From contig NZ_CP046266.1 of assembly GCF_009720625.1 (NCBI RefSeq), positions 4,507,501 through 4,571,500 of the forward strand: a stretch of 64,000 bases of DNA. The letters run 5' to 3'. Origin of the DNA: Metabacillus sediminilitoris. GTDB taxonomy: Bacteria > Bacillota > Bacilli > Bacillales > Bacillaceae. The translations under genes were made by a program, and so were the position numbers. The notes under the pieces are model-generated. The model searched no databases, was not told the origin of the DNA, and saw only the letters and a program-made list of their open reading frames with translations. Positions 54,345-63,706 of this stretch are shown here, piece by piece (position 1 is the first letter of the stretch; each line of letters starts with the position of its first letter).

Positions 54345-55895
54345 TTATTGTGCTTTCCGCTGAGTGGTTATGTTAACATGATCTTGTTTTTCCGCTTTTT
54401 GTTCACTGTACATGGATTTAAATAATGAGATACTTATCAAAATCATGATAACTGTAAATGGAAGTGCAGCAATTAACGCAACCGATTGCAATCCTTCTAA
54501 CCCGCTGCTAATAATTAATACAGCAGTAATAGCAGCTATTAATACACCCCAAATTGCCTTTACAGCATTTGATGGATTTTCATTTCCATCAGATGTCATT
54601 ATTCCAAGGACGTATATCGTTGAGTCTGCTGATGTAACAAGAAAGATCATGATAAGTACAAGCATTAGCAATGATAAAATGCCATAAAGCGGAAACTGTT
54701 GCAGAAATACAAAGATCGCAGTAGCAACGTCTTTAGAGACTGCCTCTGATAGTGCTGTATTTTGGAATAGATCCATATATAATCCTGTACCGCCGAAGAT
54801 TGCCATCCACATAAAAGCAATGACAGGTGGAATAATCAATACGCCAATAACAAATTCACGTATCGTCCTCCCTCTGGAAATACGGGCAACAAATGAACCA
54901 ACGAATGGAGACCATGTAATAACCCATGCCCAATAAAAAATTGTCCAATCATGCACCCATTTATCACCTGAGTATGGAGTTAAATAAAAACTCATCTGAA
55001 CAAAATTATGAAGATAGTCACCAACTGCTAGGACAAAGCTTTCTAAGATAAAGACTGTTGGACCTTTAAATAAGAAAAACAGCATAAATCCAATGACTAA
55101 AAACATGTTCGTATTACTTAAGATTTTTATTCCTTTATCGACACCTGTAATTGCTGATAAGGTATAAAGAATAAACATTACACCAACTATCCCTACTTGC
55201 ATCCATGGATTATTCGGAAAAGAAAAGACATAATTCAGACCAGCATTTATTTGTAAGACACCCATCCCTAATGATGTGGCAACCCCTGTAACAGTCGCAA
55301 TGACTGCTAGTATGTTTATTGATGTCTTTAATTTACTGCTAATCCTTTTCTTCGAAACCTCACCAAGAGTTTCACTTACAAGCAATTTGCTTTTCTTACG
55401 AAATTGAAAATAAGCCAGTGCTAATCCTACGATCGTAAATACTGACCATTGATGAAATCCCCAGTTAAAGAAAGAATAATTCATTGCTACTCGAGCAGCT
55501 TCAGCTGATTTCGGTTCAATTCCACTAAGTGGCGGATTGGCAAAATGAGTAAGTGGCTCAGCTACACCCCAAAATACGATTCCTGCACCAAATCCCGCAG
55601 CGAATAACATACTGATCCAAGCAAAGAAAGAAAACTCCGGCTTTTCATGTTCTTGTCCAAGTTTAATACTTCCATACTTACTGAAAGCAAGAAACAAACA
55701 AAATGCAACAAACCCTGCAACTGAAGCTAAATAAAACCAACCGAAAGAATGATTAATATAGCTTGCAACTGCAGATGCATTTTTTGCTAACCCCCCGGGG
55801 GAAATCACTCCCCACAGTGCAAAAAGTGTAACGATTATAGCCGATATTTTAAAAACTGAATTATTAAAAGATACTCGTTCTTTGCTTTTCTTCAA
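54345..55895 (-). CDS. BCCT-family transporter (glycine betaine/ectoine type)
   Basis: TTG 55895 with AAAGGGTGG upstream gives 516 residues; the ATG 55916 precedes that RBS. Twelve helices with the BCCT motifs GAGIVFWGVAEPL and WTIFYWAWVITWSPFVGSF. The family takes up quaternary ammonium solutes and ectoines, with Na+ or H+. Its place behind the DoeA-type cluster suggests ectoine uptake, but betaine or choline cannot be excluded. It is 190 nt from the aldehyde dehydrogenase. Confidence 0.88.
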   Translation of the reverse strand: MKKSKERVSFNNSVFKISAIIVTLFALWGVISPGGLAKNASAVASYINHSFGWFYLASVAGFVAFCLFLAFSKYGSIKLGQEHEKPEFSFFAWISMLFAAGFGAGIVFWGVAEPLTHFANPPLSGIEPKSAEAARVAMNYSFFNWGFHQWSVFTIVGLALAYFQFRKKSKLLVSETLGEVSKKRISSKLKTSINILAVIATVTGVATSLGMGVLQINAGLNYVFSFPNNPWMQVGIVGVMFILYTLSAITGVDKGIKILSNTNMFLVIGFMLFFLFKGPTVFILESFVLAVGDYLHNFVQMSFYLTPYSGDKWVHDWTIFYWAWVITWSPFVGSFVARISRGRTIREFVIGVLIIPPVIAFMWMAIFGGTGLYMDLFQNTALSEAVSKDVATAIFVFLQQFPLYGILSLLMLVLIMIFLVTSADSTIYVLGIMTSDGNENPSNAVKAIWGVLIAAITAVLIISSGLEGLQSVALIAALPFTVIMILISISLFKSMYSEQKAEKQDHVNITTQRKAQ

Positions 55896-56082
55896 ATAAA
55901 CCACCCTTTGTCGCATTTTATAAGGAGCCGTATAATTTAATGCATAAGGTACATCTGATGGTAAGTTTTGAATATTCAGATATTTAATAATAGAAGGGAA
56001 AAGAGAATAATGCGTAAACCATACATTTTCCCTCTATTTTCTCTATTTGAACAACATACAATTATCATTGATCGAATAACAG

Positions 56083-57522
56083 TTAGATAGATAATTTAAA
56101 GCAGACAACTTTTTGTTCTGTCATTTCCTCGATCGCAAATTTGATGCCTTCACGCCCAAGCCCAGACTTTTTTGTACCTCCAAATGGCATAGCATCAATT
56201 CGATAATCACTTGAGTCATTGATCATGATACCACCAACATCCATTTTCGCAATCGCCTTGTAAGCTTTTCTAACATCATTAGTAAAAACTCCAGCTTGTA
56301 AACCATAATCAACATCATTTGCTTTCTCTATCGCTGTATCCAGATCTGAAACTGAGAAAAGGAGCACAACTGGTCCAAAAATTTCATCTTTTGCAACCGT
56401 ACAATTTTCTGGTACGTTTGTGAGTACAGTCGGGGAATAAAAAGCGCCATTTCGCTCACCACCTGTTAATAGGACTGCACCTTTTCCGATCGCTTCATTA
56501 ACCAATCCCTCAACACGAATTGCTTCCTTTTCATTGATAAGAGGTCCCATGTCTGTTCGTTCAGATTGTTTATCCCCAACACAATATTGGTTTGTTCGCT
56601 CAACAAATCTCGTTTGAAATTCATGGAATATACTTTCTTGGATATATATTCTTTGAACACCTAGGCAATTTTGTCCCGCTGCCCAAAAGGCACCTGAGAC
56701 AGATGATTCTACAGCTTCTTGTAGATCGGCGTCTTCGAGTACGATAACTGGAGAATTTGAACCAAGCTCCATACTAATCTTTTTTAATCCGGCTTTTCGT
56801 GTTATTTCCTCTCCTGCATCTAAACCTCCTGTAAAGGAAATCATTCGAACGGCAGGATGGGTAACTAATGTATCACCAATTTCACTTCCATATCCCGTTA
56901 TCACTGATAACACTTTAGGTGGTAGTCCTGCTTGTGCGAATGCTTCAGCTAACAACAAAGCACTTAACGGTGTGACAGTTGCTGGCTTAACGATAATCGC
57001 ATTTCCTGAAGCGATTGCCGGTCCTACTTTATGTGCAACAAGGTTCAGTGGATCATTAAACGGAGTAATGGCACCGATAATACCAATTGGGAAACGATAA
57101 TAATAACCAACTCGATCCTCACTTCCAGGCATTTGATCAAACGGGATTGTCTCACCATGGATCCGCCTTGCTTCCTCTGCACTTATTCGAAGTGTTTGTA
57201 TACATCTAGCTACTTCTTTTGTTGCTTCGCGAATGGTCTTACTTCCTTCTCTTGAGATTGTTCGCGCATATTTCTCTGCATGTTGCTCAATATAATTCGC
57301 AGCAGTGTTGACAATTCTCATACGTTCATGCACGGGCATGGAAGCTGCAATTTTAGCTCCCTCTTTTGCTTCTTCAATGCATTTCATCATATCTTCAGCT
57401 GATGCTGCTGGTACTGTATCAATGATACTATTATCCTGAGGATCACGAATCTCAATCATTCGATCACTGTTCACCCAATTACCTGCTAGAAACATCTTTT
57501 GACCTGAAAGTTGAGTTGTCAT
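56083..57522 (-). CDS. Aldehyde dehydrogenase (possible aspartate-semialdehyde dehydrogenase, DoeC role)
   Basis: From ATG 57522 (GAAGGCGG upstream) the protein has 479 residues, with the NAD-binding ALDH blocks TPFNDPLNLVAHKVGPA, FTGG, the catalytic Glu in MELGSNSP and Cys in AGQNCLGVQR. In the ectoine-degradation pathway DoeC oxidises aspartate semialdehyde to aspartate; the cluster context suggests that role. Substrate not provable from sequence. Confidence 0.85.
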   Translation of the reverse strand: MTTQLSGQKMFLAGNWVNSDRMIEIRDPQDNSIIDTVPAASAEDMMKCIEEAKEGAKIAASMPVHERMRIVNTAANYIEQHAEKYARTISREGSKTIREATKEVARCIQTLRISAEEARRIHGETIPFDQMPGSEDRVGYYYRFPIGIIGAITPFNDPLNLVAHKVGPAIASGNAIIVKPATVTPLSALLLAEAFAQAGLPPKVLSVITGYGSEIGDTLVTHPAVRMISFTGGLDAGEEITRKAGLKKISMELGSNSPVIVLEDADLQEAVESSVSGAFWAAGQNCLGVQRIYIQESIFHEFQTRFVERTNQYCVGDKQSERTDMGPLINEKEAIRVEGLVNEAIGKGAVLLTGGERNGAFYSPTVLTNVPENCTVAKDEIFGPVVLLFSVSDLDTAIEKANDVDYGLQAGVFTNDVRKAYKAIAKMDVGGIMINDSSDYRIDAMPFGGTKKSGLGREGIKFAIEEMTEQKVVCFKLSI

Positions 57523-57542
57523 GCCATTACCGCCTTCCATCA

Positions 57543-58598
57543 TTAAATTTTTACGATTTGTTTTTCTCGATCAATGGTAATTAAATCAATTAAAAGGGAG
57601 AAACCTGTTTCTACTTTTCCAGCACCAGCACCACTTAATGTTACTGTGCCTAAAAGATCGCATTCATACGTAATTGCGTTTGTAGCACCACTAATAGAAG
57701 CAAGAGGGTCTGTGATCGCAACTTTTTCCGGTGCAATGGAGGCAATTACTTTGTCACCTTGTTTGCGAGCTTTCGCTATAAGTTTCCATCGCTTTCCTTG
57801 TGCTTTTGCATCCTCGATATCTTTTAATGTGATGTTTGTAATTCCATTGCAAGAAACTTCTTCTACAGTCAAAGGTGCTTTCATCACATAGTTTGATAAA
57901 ATAACAATTTTATATCTTGCATCATAGCCTTCTACATCACTAGTAGGATCTGCTTCTGCATAGCCTAGCGCTTGTGCTTCTTTCAATGCTTCTTCGTAAG
58001 ATACACCTTCTGCTTCCATTTTCGTTAAAATATAGTTTGTTGTACCATTTAAAATGCCGCGAATTTCTGTAATCTCATTCCCTGCTAATGTTGAGATCGG
58101 CATTCTTAATGCAGGAGTTCCACTCATAACCGTACCTTCAAAGCCCCAATGTACACCATGTTTATCAGCAATTTCTGCAAGTTCTTTATATGCTAACGCG
58201 ACTGGCCCCTTGTTTGTCATGACAACGTTTTTACCGCTCTCGAATGCAGCTTTACAATGATTAATCGCAGGTTGACCTGTTTTCACATCTGTGTAGGAAA
58301 CTTCAATAATTGTATCAGCATTTGTTTCTCTAATCGTTTTGAGACTATCCCACCCAGTTACAAGTCCTGGTGTTTGCGGATAGTTATCTAAATTTCCAGT
58401 TTCGTTTAATACTTGTAAAGCCGTATCGATATCAAGTCCGCCCGGATGATAGATTGATCCTTTCATTAAATCAGAAATTGCAACGATAACTGCTTCAAAT
58501 CCTTCCTCTTGTTTCAATGCGGCTTTTTTGTCACGAAGAATTTCAGCTAAGCCTTGACCAACGACACCAAATCCAATAAATGCAAGTTTATGCGCCAT
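57543..58598 (-). CDS. Homoserine dehydrogenase-like protein, no ACT domain
   Basis: From ATG 58598 (GGAGGTG upstream; overlaps the M20 gene by 11 nt) the protein has 351 residues. It has GFGVVGQGL for NAD(P), TNKGPVALAY, the catalytic LNGTTNYIL (Lys/Asp region) and EGYDARYK. It interconverts aspartate semialdehyde and homoserine. It lacks the C-terminal ACT domain of Hom, so it is not feedback-inhibited by threonine in the usual way. It sits in the catabolic cluster, not with thrBC. Confidence 0.88.
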   Translation of the reverse strand: MAHKLAFIGFGVVGQGLAEILRDKKAALKQEEGFEAVIVAISDLMKGSIYHPGGLDIDTALQVLNETGNLDNYPQTPGLVTGWDSLKTIRETNADTIIEVSYTDVKTGQPAINHCKAAFESGKNVVMTNKGPVALAYKELAEIADKHGVHWGFEGTVMSGTPALRMPISTLAGNEITEIRGILNGTTNYILTKMEAEGVSYEEALKEAQALGYAEADPTSDVEGYDARYKIVILSNYVMKAPLTVEEVSCNGITNITLKDIEDAKAQGKRWKLIAKARKQGDKVIASIAPEKVAITDPLASISGATNAITYECDLLGTVTLSGAGAGKVETGFSLLIDLITIDREKQIVKI

Positions 58599-59835
58599 TT
58601 GTTTGCACCTCCAAATTATTATTACTTGGTAAGCTAACATCACCTTTTAAATACTTAATGACTGTTTGTGTGAGAATAGCTGTCCCGATTGGTAAGCAAT
58701 TTTCGTCAATATCAAAGATCGGTGTATGCAAATCCCTTTGGATCCCATCTTCTGGGGCGCATCCTAGGAAAAACATAGAACTAGGAAGCTTTTGTGTCAC
58801 ATAACCGAAGTCCTCTCCACCAAGTCCAAAAGGGCGATTTATGATCTTAAAACTAGGATAAATTTCTGTTATCGATTGGGTAAGCCACTCATTAACAGTT
58901 GAATGGTTCTTTAATGCTGGTTCACCTCTTTGGACAGTTAAAGAATAATGACCACCAAGAGGTCCAACTATCGAAAACGCTTTCTTTAATTGTGATTCTA
59001 ATACATCGCGGATTTCAGGTGTATAACTGCGGATCGTCCCTTCAATTAATACCTCAGTTGGAATGATATTACTTGCTGTCCCTGCGTGAATTTGGCCAAT
59101 ACTTACAACTGCCGCATCCAATGCTGAGACTTTTCTTGCGACAATCCCATGTAATGCTTGCATGACAGGTCCAAGCATCCAAATCGGATCTGTACCAAGC
59201 TCTGGATATGCTCCATGGCCTCCTGTGCCAAAAATCTTTGCTTCAAACACATCAACATTTGCCATACTGTATCCATCGTTTATTTGTGCTTCTCCCACCG
59301 GGAGCCAAGGACACATATGTAGGGCAATCGCTGTATCTACTTTGTCATAGACACCAGCTTGCACCATATATGGTGATCCAGAAAGACCATGTTCATCAGT
59401 GCATTCCTCCGCTGGCTGAAAAATGAATTTTACTGTTCCCTTTATTTCTCCCTTTTTGAAGTGAACAGATAACATACTGGCAACACCTAGTAAAATAGCA
59501 GTATGTGCGTCATGACCACATGCGTGCATGACACCAGCATTTTTTGAACGATAGCTCGACATATTTTCTTCATGAATTGGCAATGCATCAATATCTGCCC
59601 TAATTGCAATCGTTGGACCTTCTCCAGATGTTAATGTACCAACAACACTGGTCTCGACACCAATTCCCCTTTCTACTATCATTCCATCAATCTTTTGCAA
59701 CGTTTCAGCAACAAATTGAGAGGTCCCGAACTCCTGGAAGCTAAGCTCGGGATGTTGATGAAACGTGCGACGCCATTCAACCAATTTATCTAGCAGTCTT
59801 TCCGCTTGTTCAACTATTGGATGGTCATTCGCCAT
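58588..59835 (-). CDS. M20D amidohydrolase / N-acyl-amino-acid deacylase
   Basis: The 415-residue metal hydrolase has WRRTFHQHPELSFQE, ACGHDAHTA and FQPAEECTDEHG, and a bacterial dimerisation domain (GTGGHGAYPEL). Such enzymes remove acetyl or other acyl groups from amino acids. In this cluster it could deacetylate N-acetyl-2,4-diaminobutyrate, the DoeB step, which in Halomonas is done by a different fold. That is inference. Confidence 0.87.
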   Translation of the reverse strand: MANDHPIVEQAERLLDKLVEWRRTFHQHPELSFQEFGTSQFVAETLQKIDGMIVERGIGVETSVVGTLTSGEGPTIAIRADIDALPIHEENMSSYRSKNAGVMHACGHDAHTAILLGVASMLSVHFKKGEIKGTVKFIFQPAEECTDEHGLSGSPYMVQAGVYDKVDTAIALHMCPWLPVGEAQINDGYSMANVDVFEAKIFGTGGHGAYPELGTDPIWMLGPVMQALHGIVARKVSALDAAVVSIGQIHAGTASNIIPTEVLIEGTIRSYTPEIRDVLESQLKKAFSIVGPLGGHYSLTVQRGEPALKNHSTVNEWLTQSITEIYPSFKIINRPFGLGGEDFGYVTQKLPSSMFFLGCAPEDGIQRDLHTPIFDIDENCLPIGTAILTQTVIKYLKGDVSLPSNNNLEVQTNGA

Positions 59836-59868
59836 TTCCGCTCACCTCATTATGAATTTTATCTTCTA

Positions 59869-61068
59869 TTAAACTTGCAAAGCATTTTCAACGTGCTGGA
59901 AAGCTTGCTCAAAATCTGCAATTAAATCCTCAATATCTTCAATACCACAAGATACACGAATGAGGCCTTCAGGAATACCCATTGCTGCACGCTCTTCTGA
60001 TGTACATTCAACATGGCTAGTTGTTCGAGCAGGCCCTACAGTTGTTTCAACTGCACCTAGATTTGCAGCACGGTTTGCAAATTGTAATTTTGGTAATAGA
60101 TCTCTAACTGTATCTACTCCTCCTTTTACTGCAAAGCTAAGCATTCCGCCAAAGTCTTTCATTTGTTTTTTCGCAATCTCATGGTTTGGATGTGTTTCAA
60201 GACCTGGATAGTAAACGTCTTCAACTAATCCTTTTGATTGTAAATATTTTGCTAGCGCCATTGCATTTGCACATTGCTGGCGAACACGCAAGTGAAGAGT
60301 TTTCATTCCACGTAGAGTCAAGTAAGCAGCCATTGGATCCATTGTTGCACCATTGATTTCGCGGAAGTGATAAATTTTTTCAACAAGCTCATGTGAACCA
60401 CATACAACACCACCTAATGCATCTGCATGACCACCTAGGAATTTCGTTGCACTATGAATCACTAAGTCTACTCCTAATGAAAGTGGATTTTGGTTAATTG
60501 GTGTACCAAATGTATTATCAACGATCACAAGCGCTCCTGCATCACGTCCTGCTTTTGCCATGCGCTCAATATCAGTAATTTTCACAGTTGGATTTGTTGG
60601 TGTTTCTAAATATAATACTTTACAGCCTTTTGCTACTTCAGCTTCGATTGCTTCATGATTTCCCGTTTCACAAAGGACAACTTCAATTTGTTGACGAGGA
60701 AGAAACTCTGTAAAGATCTTGTTTGTACCGCCGTATGTATCTTTAATCGATACAATCCGATCTCCTGGTAATAAGAAGGTAGATAAAGTATTGCTTATCG
60801 CAGCCATTCCTGTTGAAAAACTTGTCGCCGCTTCTGCACCTTCAAGGATTTTCACTTTATCCTCGAACGCTTGAACAGTTGGATTTGTGTTACGTCCATA
60901 AATATGGCCTTTCTTCTTTCCAATTGCTACATCATACCATTCATCCATATCATCATAATTGTAAGCTACACTTAGTACGACAGGTACTTGCGTTGCACCA
61001 TGTACTAAATATTCTTTCTCCCCTGCCCATACTGCTTTCGTACCTACTTTAATGTTGTCGTTTGACAT
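59869..61068 (-). CDS. Cys/Met-metabolism PLP enzyme (gamma-lyase/synthase type)
   Basis: From ATG 61068 (AGGAG 8 nt upstream) the protein has 399 residues with the family blocks YGRNTNPT, FSTGMAAISNT, YLETPTNPT, the PLP-lysine in HSATKFLGGH and GPARTTSHVE. Fold-type I enzymes of this class carry out gamma-elimination or replacement on homoserine esters, methionine or cystathionine. In this cluster it might act on a 4-carbon amino acid such as diaminobutyrate; its real substrate is unknown. Confidence 0.88.
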   Translation of the reverse strand: MSNDNIKVGTKAVWAGEKEYLVHGATQVPVVLSVAYNYDDMDEWYDVAIGKKKGHIYGRNTNPTVQAFEDKVKILEGAEAATSFSTGMAAISNTLSTFLLPGDRIVSIKDTYGGTNKIFTEFLPRQQIEVVLCETGNHEAIEAEVAKGCKVLYLETPTNPTVKITDIERMAKAGRDAGALVIVDNTFGTPINQNPLSLGVDLVIHSATKFLGGHADALGGVVCGSHELVEKIYHFREINGATMDPMAAYLTLRGMKTLHLRVRQQCANAMALAKYLQSKGLVEDVYYPGLETHPNHEIAKKQMKDFGGMLSFAVKGGVDTVRDLLPKLQFANRAANLGAVETTVGPARTTSHVECTSEERAAMGIPEGLIRVSCGIEDIEDLIADFEQAFQHVENALQV

Positions 61069-61083
61069 GTTCCCCACTCCTCA

Positions 61084-62100
61084 TTAGTTTTTTAGTTCAA
61101 ACGTTTTGTTTTCAACATTTAACCCCATATTGCGTTTGACCATTTCATTGTAAGCAAACAATGCAATTGCTGTATCTTGAACACCTGTACCTGTTAAATC
61201 ACAGACAGTAATTTGTTCTTCATTCTCACGGCCGATTACCTTTTTCGCTGTTAATTGACCAAGTTCAATAATGGACGAATCCAAAGTTAAAACACCACTG
61301 TCTAGTGCGTGATGTAATTCTCCTAATCTCGCACATTGTGCTTTCGTATCACACACAAGCTTATCTGCTCGTGCTAGTACTTCAGCTTCTAATTCTTGCT
61401 TATGTTCAGCATCAGAACCCATTGCTGTAATATGAAGACCAGGATGTAACCATTCAGCCTTGATAATCGGCTCCTTTGCTGGAGTTGTCGTTATTACCAA
61501 GTCACTATTTCGAACGACTTGTTCTGCGCTGTCAACAACTTGGACATCAATACCTAATTCTGAGGTCATTTCCTCAGCATACTTTTTTGCTTTGTCTGTT
61601 GAACGAGCATAAACAATGATTTTAGTAAAATCTCTTACTAGTTTTAATGCTTTCACCTGAAATCTCGCTTGACTTCCTGCACCGATCACACCAACTGTTT
61701 CAATTTTTTTTCGTGCAAGGTAATTTGCTGCGATCGCTCCGGCAGCTGCTGTTCTTATTTCTGTTAAATAACCATTATCAAGAAGTAGTGCCTGGGGAAT
61801 ACCCGTTTGTGTACTAATCAACATCATTAGTCCATTTCCACTTGGAAGACCAAGCTTGTAGTTATTAAAAAACCCAGATGAAACCTTTATCGCAAACATA
61901 TCTTTTCGTTTAACATATGCTGTTTTGACATCTACTTCACCATTTTGATCGTGAATATCAACACGCATAATTGGTGGCATTTCTACTTCATTGTTTGCTA
62001 GTTTCGTAAAACCATCTTCAACCGTTGAAATGGCTTCAAGATTTAATTTCACATATTGTTTAAGCTCCTGCTCTGTAAATATAAGCATGGTCTGCTTCAC
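61084..62100 (-). CDS. Ornithine cyclodeaminase / mu-crystallin family protein (EutC-like)
   Basis: The 338-residue protein has LPSGNGLMMLIS, the NAD site GVIGAGSQARFQVKAL, and TTTPAKEPI. It belongs to the family with ornithine cyclodeaminase and EutC, the latter regularly found in ectoine-degradation clusters. It lies 60 nt after the DoeA-type gene. The reaction is uncertain (imine reduction or deamination). Confidence 0.87.
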   Translation of the reverse strand: MKQTMLIFTEQELKQYVKLNLEAISTVEDGFTKLANNEVEMPPIMRVDIHDQNGEVDVKTAYVKRKDMFAIKVSSGFFNNYKLGLPSGNGLMMLISTQTGIPQALLLDNGYLTEIRTAAAGAIAANYLARKKIETVGVIGAGSQARFQVKALKLVRDFTKIIVYARSTDKAKKYAEEMTSELGIDVQVVDSAEQVVRNSDLVITTTPAKEPIIKAEWLHPGLHITAMGSDAEHKQELEAEVLARADKLVCDTKAQCARLGELHHALDSGVLTLDSSIIELGQLTAKKVIGRENEEQITVCDLTGTGVQDTAIALFAYNEMVKRNMGLNVENKTFELKN

Positions 62101-62160
62101 CTCCTCGTTCCTAATGACAAAACTTGCTTAAGTTTCATACATGTAGGATATAAAGTTATT

Positions 62161-63348
62161 TCAGGATTTTGTAAGAGCTCCATCTTTAATAAATAAATCT
62201 CTTGGAAGTTTCGCGAATGTTTCACAGCCTGTTTCGGTTACTCGTAATGCTTCACTCGCCTCAAATCCGTATTGATCTAACCAAATGCCAGGAATGAGAT
62301 GGAATGTCATATTTGGCTGAAGAATTGTTTTATCTCCTTTACGGATACTTGCTGTGTGCTCACCCCAGTCAGGAGGATAATTTAACCCCATTGCATAACC
62401 AAGTCGTGATTCCTTAATAATGCCGCTTTTTTGGATGGTTTTTCTCCAAGTTTCTTCAATTTCTTCACAGGCGATGCCAGGTTTTATCATGTCAAGACAA
62501 GCATTCAAACCTTCAACAACAACATCTGAAAGATTTTTAATTTTATCTGATGGTTTCCCAATATTTAATGTTCTTGCAAGCGGTGAGTGGTATCGTTTAT
62601 AGCAACCCGCTAATTCTAAGATCACGGTATCACCTTGTTTATAGCGTTCATCTGTCCATGTTAAATGAGGAGTAGATGTTTTCTCTCCAGATGGGAGCAG
62701 TGGCATAATCGCCGGATAATCCCCGCCGTATTCTGCTGTTCCTGTAACTTGTGTGTGCAAGATTTTAGCAGCAACATCACATTCACGAACACCTTCATTA
62801 ATCATTTCAATGCCAGCCATCATTGCTTTTTCAACAAATAATGCTGCACGTTTCATATACTCAATCTCAGTATCTGATTTCACAATGCGGACCCAGTTTA
62901 CTAAAAGCGTTGCATCATGGAACTTTGCATTTGGCAGTCCTTTTTGCAGCTGTTGATAGCATTTGGCCGTGAAATAGTAGTTTTCCATTTCTACACCGAT
63001 AGAACGGTTATCTTGACCAATTTGTTTTAAAATATCTGCGACAAAGTCCATTGGGTGTTTTACATCAGATTGTACATAATCTTCTGGGTACGGAATGATA
63101 TTTTCATGGTATAGCCATGTAGTCACTTTCGCACCGTTTGCATCTTGAGTTCTTCCTATCCAAATTGGCTGATCTTCGTCATTAAAAATGATTAACATTT
63201 GATGTACATAGAACGACCAACCATCGTAACCAGATAAGTAGTTCATATTGGCTGGGTCCGTAATGAGTAATACATCAATCCCTTTTTCTGCCATTCTTTT
63301 TTTTGTTTTACGAATTCTCTCTTTATACTCTGCTGTTCCAAATGTCAT
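62161..63348 (-). CDS. doeA: Ectoine hydrolase (DoeA/EutD-type, M24 creatinase fold)
   Basis: From ATG 63348 (AGGAGG upstream) the protein has 395 residues. It has the creatinase-fold plan and features I know from DoeA: TDPANMNYLSGYDGWSFYVH, RTQDANGAKVT, LAGCYKRYHSPLARTL, YPPDWGEHTASIR, and NMTFHLIPGIW. DoeA opens the ectoine ring to N-acetyl-diaminobutyrate. It leads the seven-gene minus-strand cluster. Confidence in the family is high; ectoine as substrate is the best inference. Confidence 0.85.
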   Translation of the reverse strand: MTFGTAEYKERIRKTKKRMAEKGIDVLLITDPANMNYLSGYDGWSFYVHQMLIIFNDEDQPIWIGRTQDANGAKVTTWLYHENIIPYPEDYVQSDVKHPMDFVADILKQIGQDNRSIGVEMENYYFTAKCYQQLQKGLPNAKFHDATLLVNWVRIVKSDTEIEYMKRAALFVEKAMMAGIEMINEGVRECDVAAKILHTQVTGTAEYGGDYPAIMPLLPSGEKTSTPHLTWTDERYKQGDTVILELAGCYKRYHSPLARTLNIGKPSDKIKNLSDVVVEGLNACLDMIKPGIACEEIEETWRKTIQKSGIIKESRLGYAMGLNYPPDWGEHTASIRKGDKTILQPNMTFHLIPGIWLDQYGFEASEALRVTETGCETFAKLPRDLFIKDGALTKS

Positions 63349-63388
63349 AGGAACCTTCCCTCCTAAATTCAACAATGGTTTGTTTATG

Positions 63389-63506
63389 AAAATGTATGAA
63401 TATCATTCTATGTGTTTATTATAGTGGCTGCGGGAAACATCTATCATCTGCAAAAATGTATGAAGATTTTAATTAGTTTGTAGTCAAATTATCAAAAAAG
63501 TATGAA
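63389..63506 (-). promoter_or_regulatory. Three direct repeats before doeA
   Basis: The minus-strand word TTCATACATTTT occurs at 63400-63389 and 63464-63453, and TTCATACTTTTT at 63506-63495. A TATAAT box (63422-63417) with a poor -35 lies between the first two. This spacing suggests a regulator site. The rest of the 63349-63659 stretch shows no gene. Confidence 0.5.
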
Positions 63507-63659
63507 CTTTTTGGTAGATAATCTAACAAACACTGATTTCACGTGGTTTGTTTCGTTATACGCTTTATAGAAAGGTGTACATTTTGACAAACGACTTTGT
63601 CTTTTATACTATTTTTGCTGCTAAAAATGAATTTTCTACTTAAGTTATCCAAATAAAAT

Positions 63660-63689
63660 AGACCGGCATGGAAATATCCATACCGGTCT
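63660..63689 (-). terminator. Terminator directly after pdxS
   Basis: On the minus strand AGACCGGTATGGA / TCCATGCCGGTCT (G-U tolerated), 4-nt loop, then ATTTTATTT, 17 nt after the pdxS stop. Confidence 0.88.
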
Positions 63690-63706
63690 CTATTAAAACC
63701 TATCAT

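Noticed and set aside
55993..56033. Hairpin AGGGAAAA/TTTTCCCT between the aldehyde dehydrogenase and BCCT genes
   Set aside because: The loop is long and the T-run poor, so I cannot say that it separates the two transcripts.
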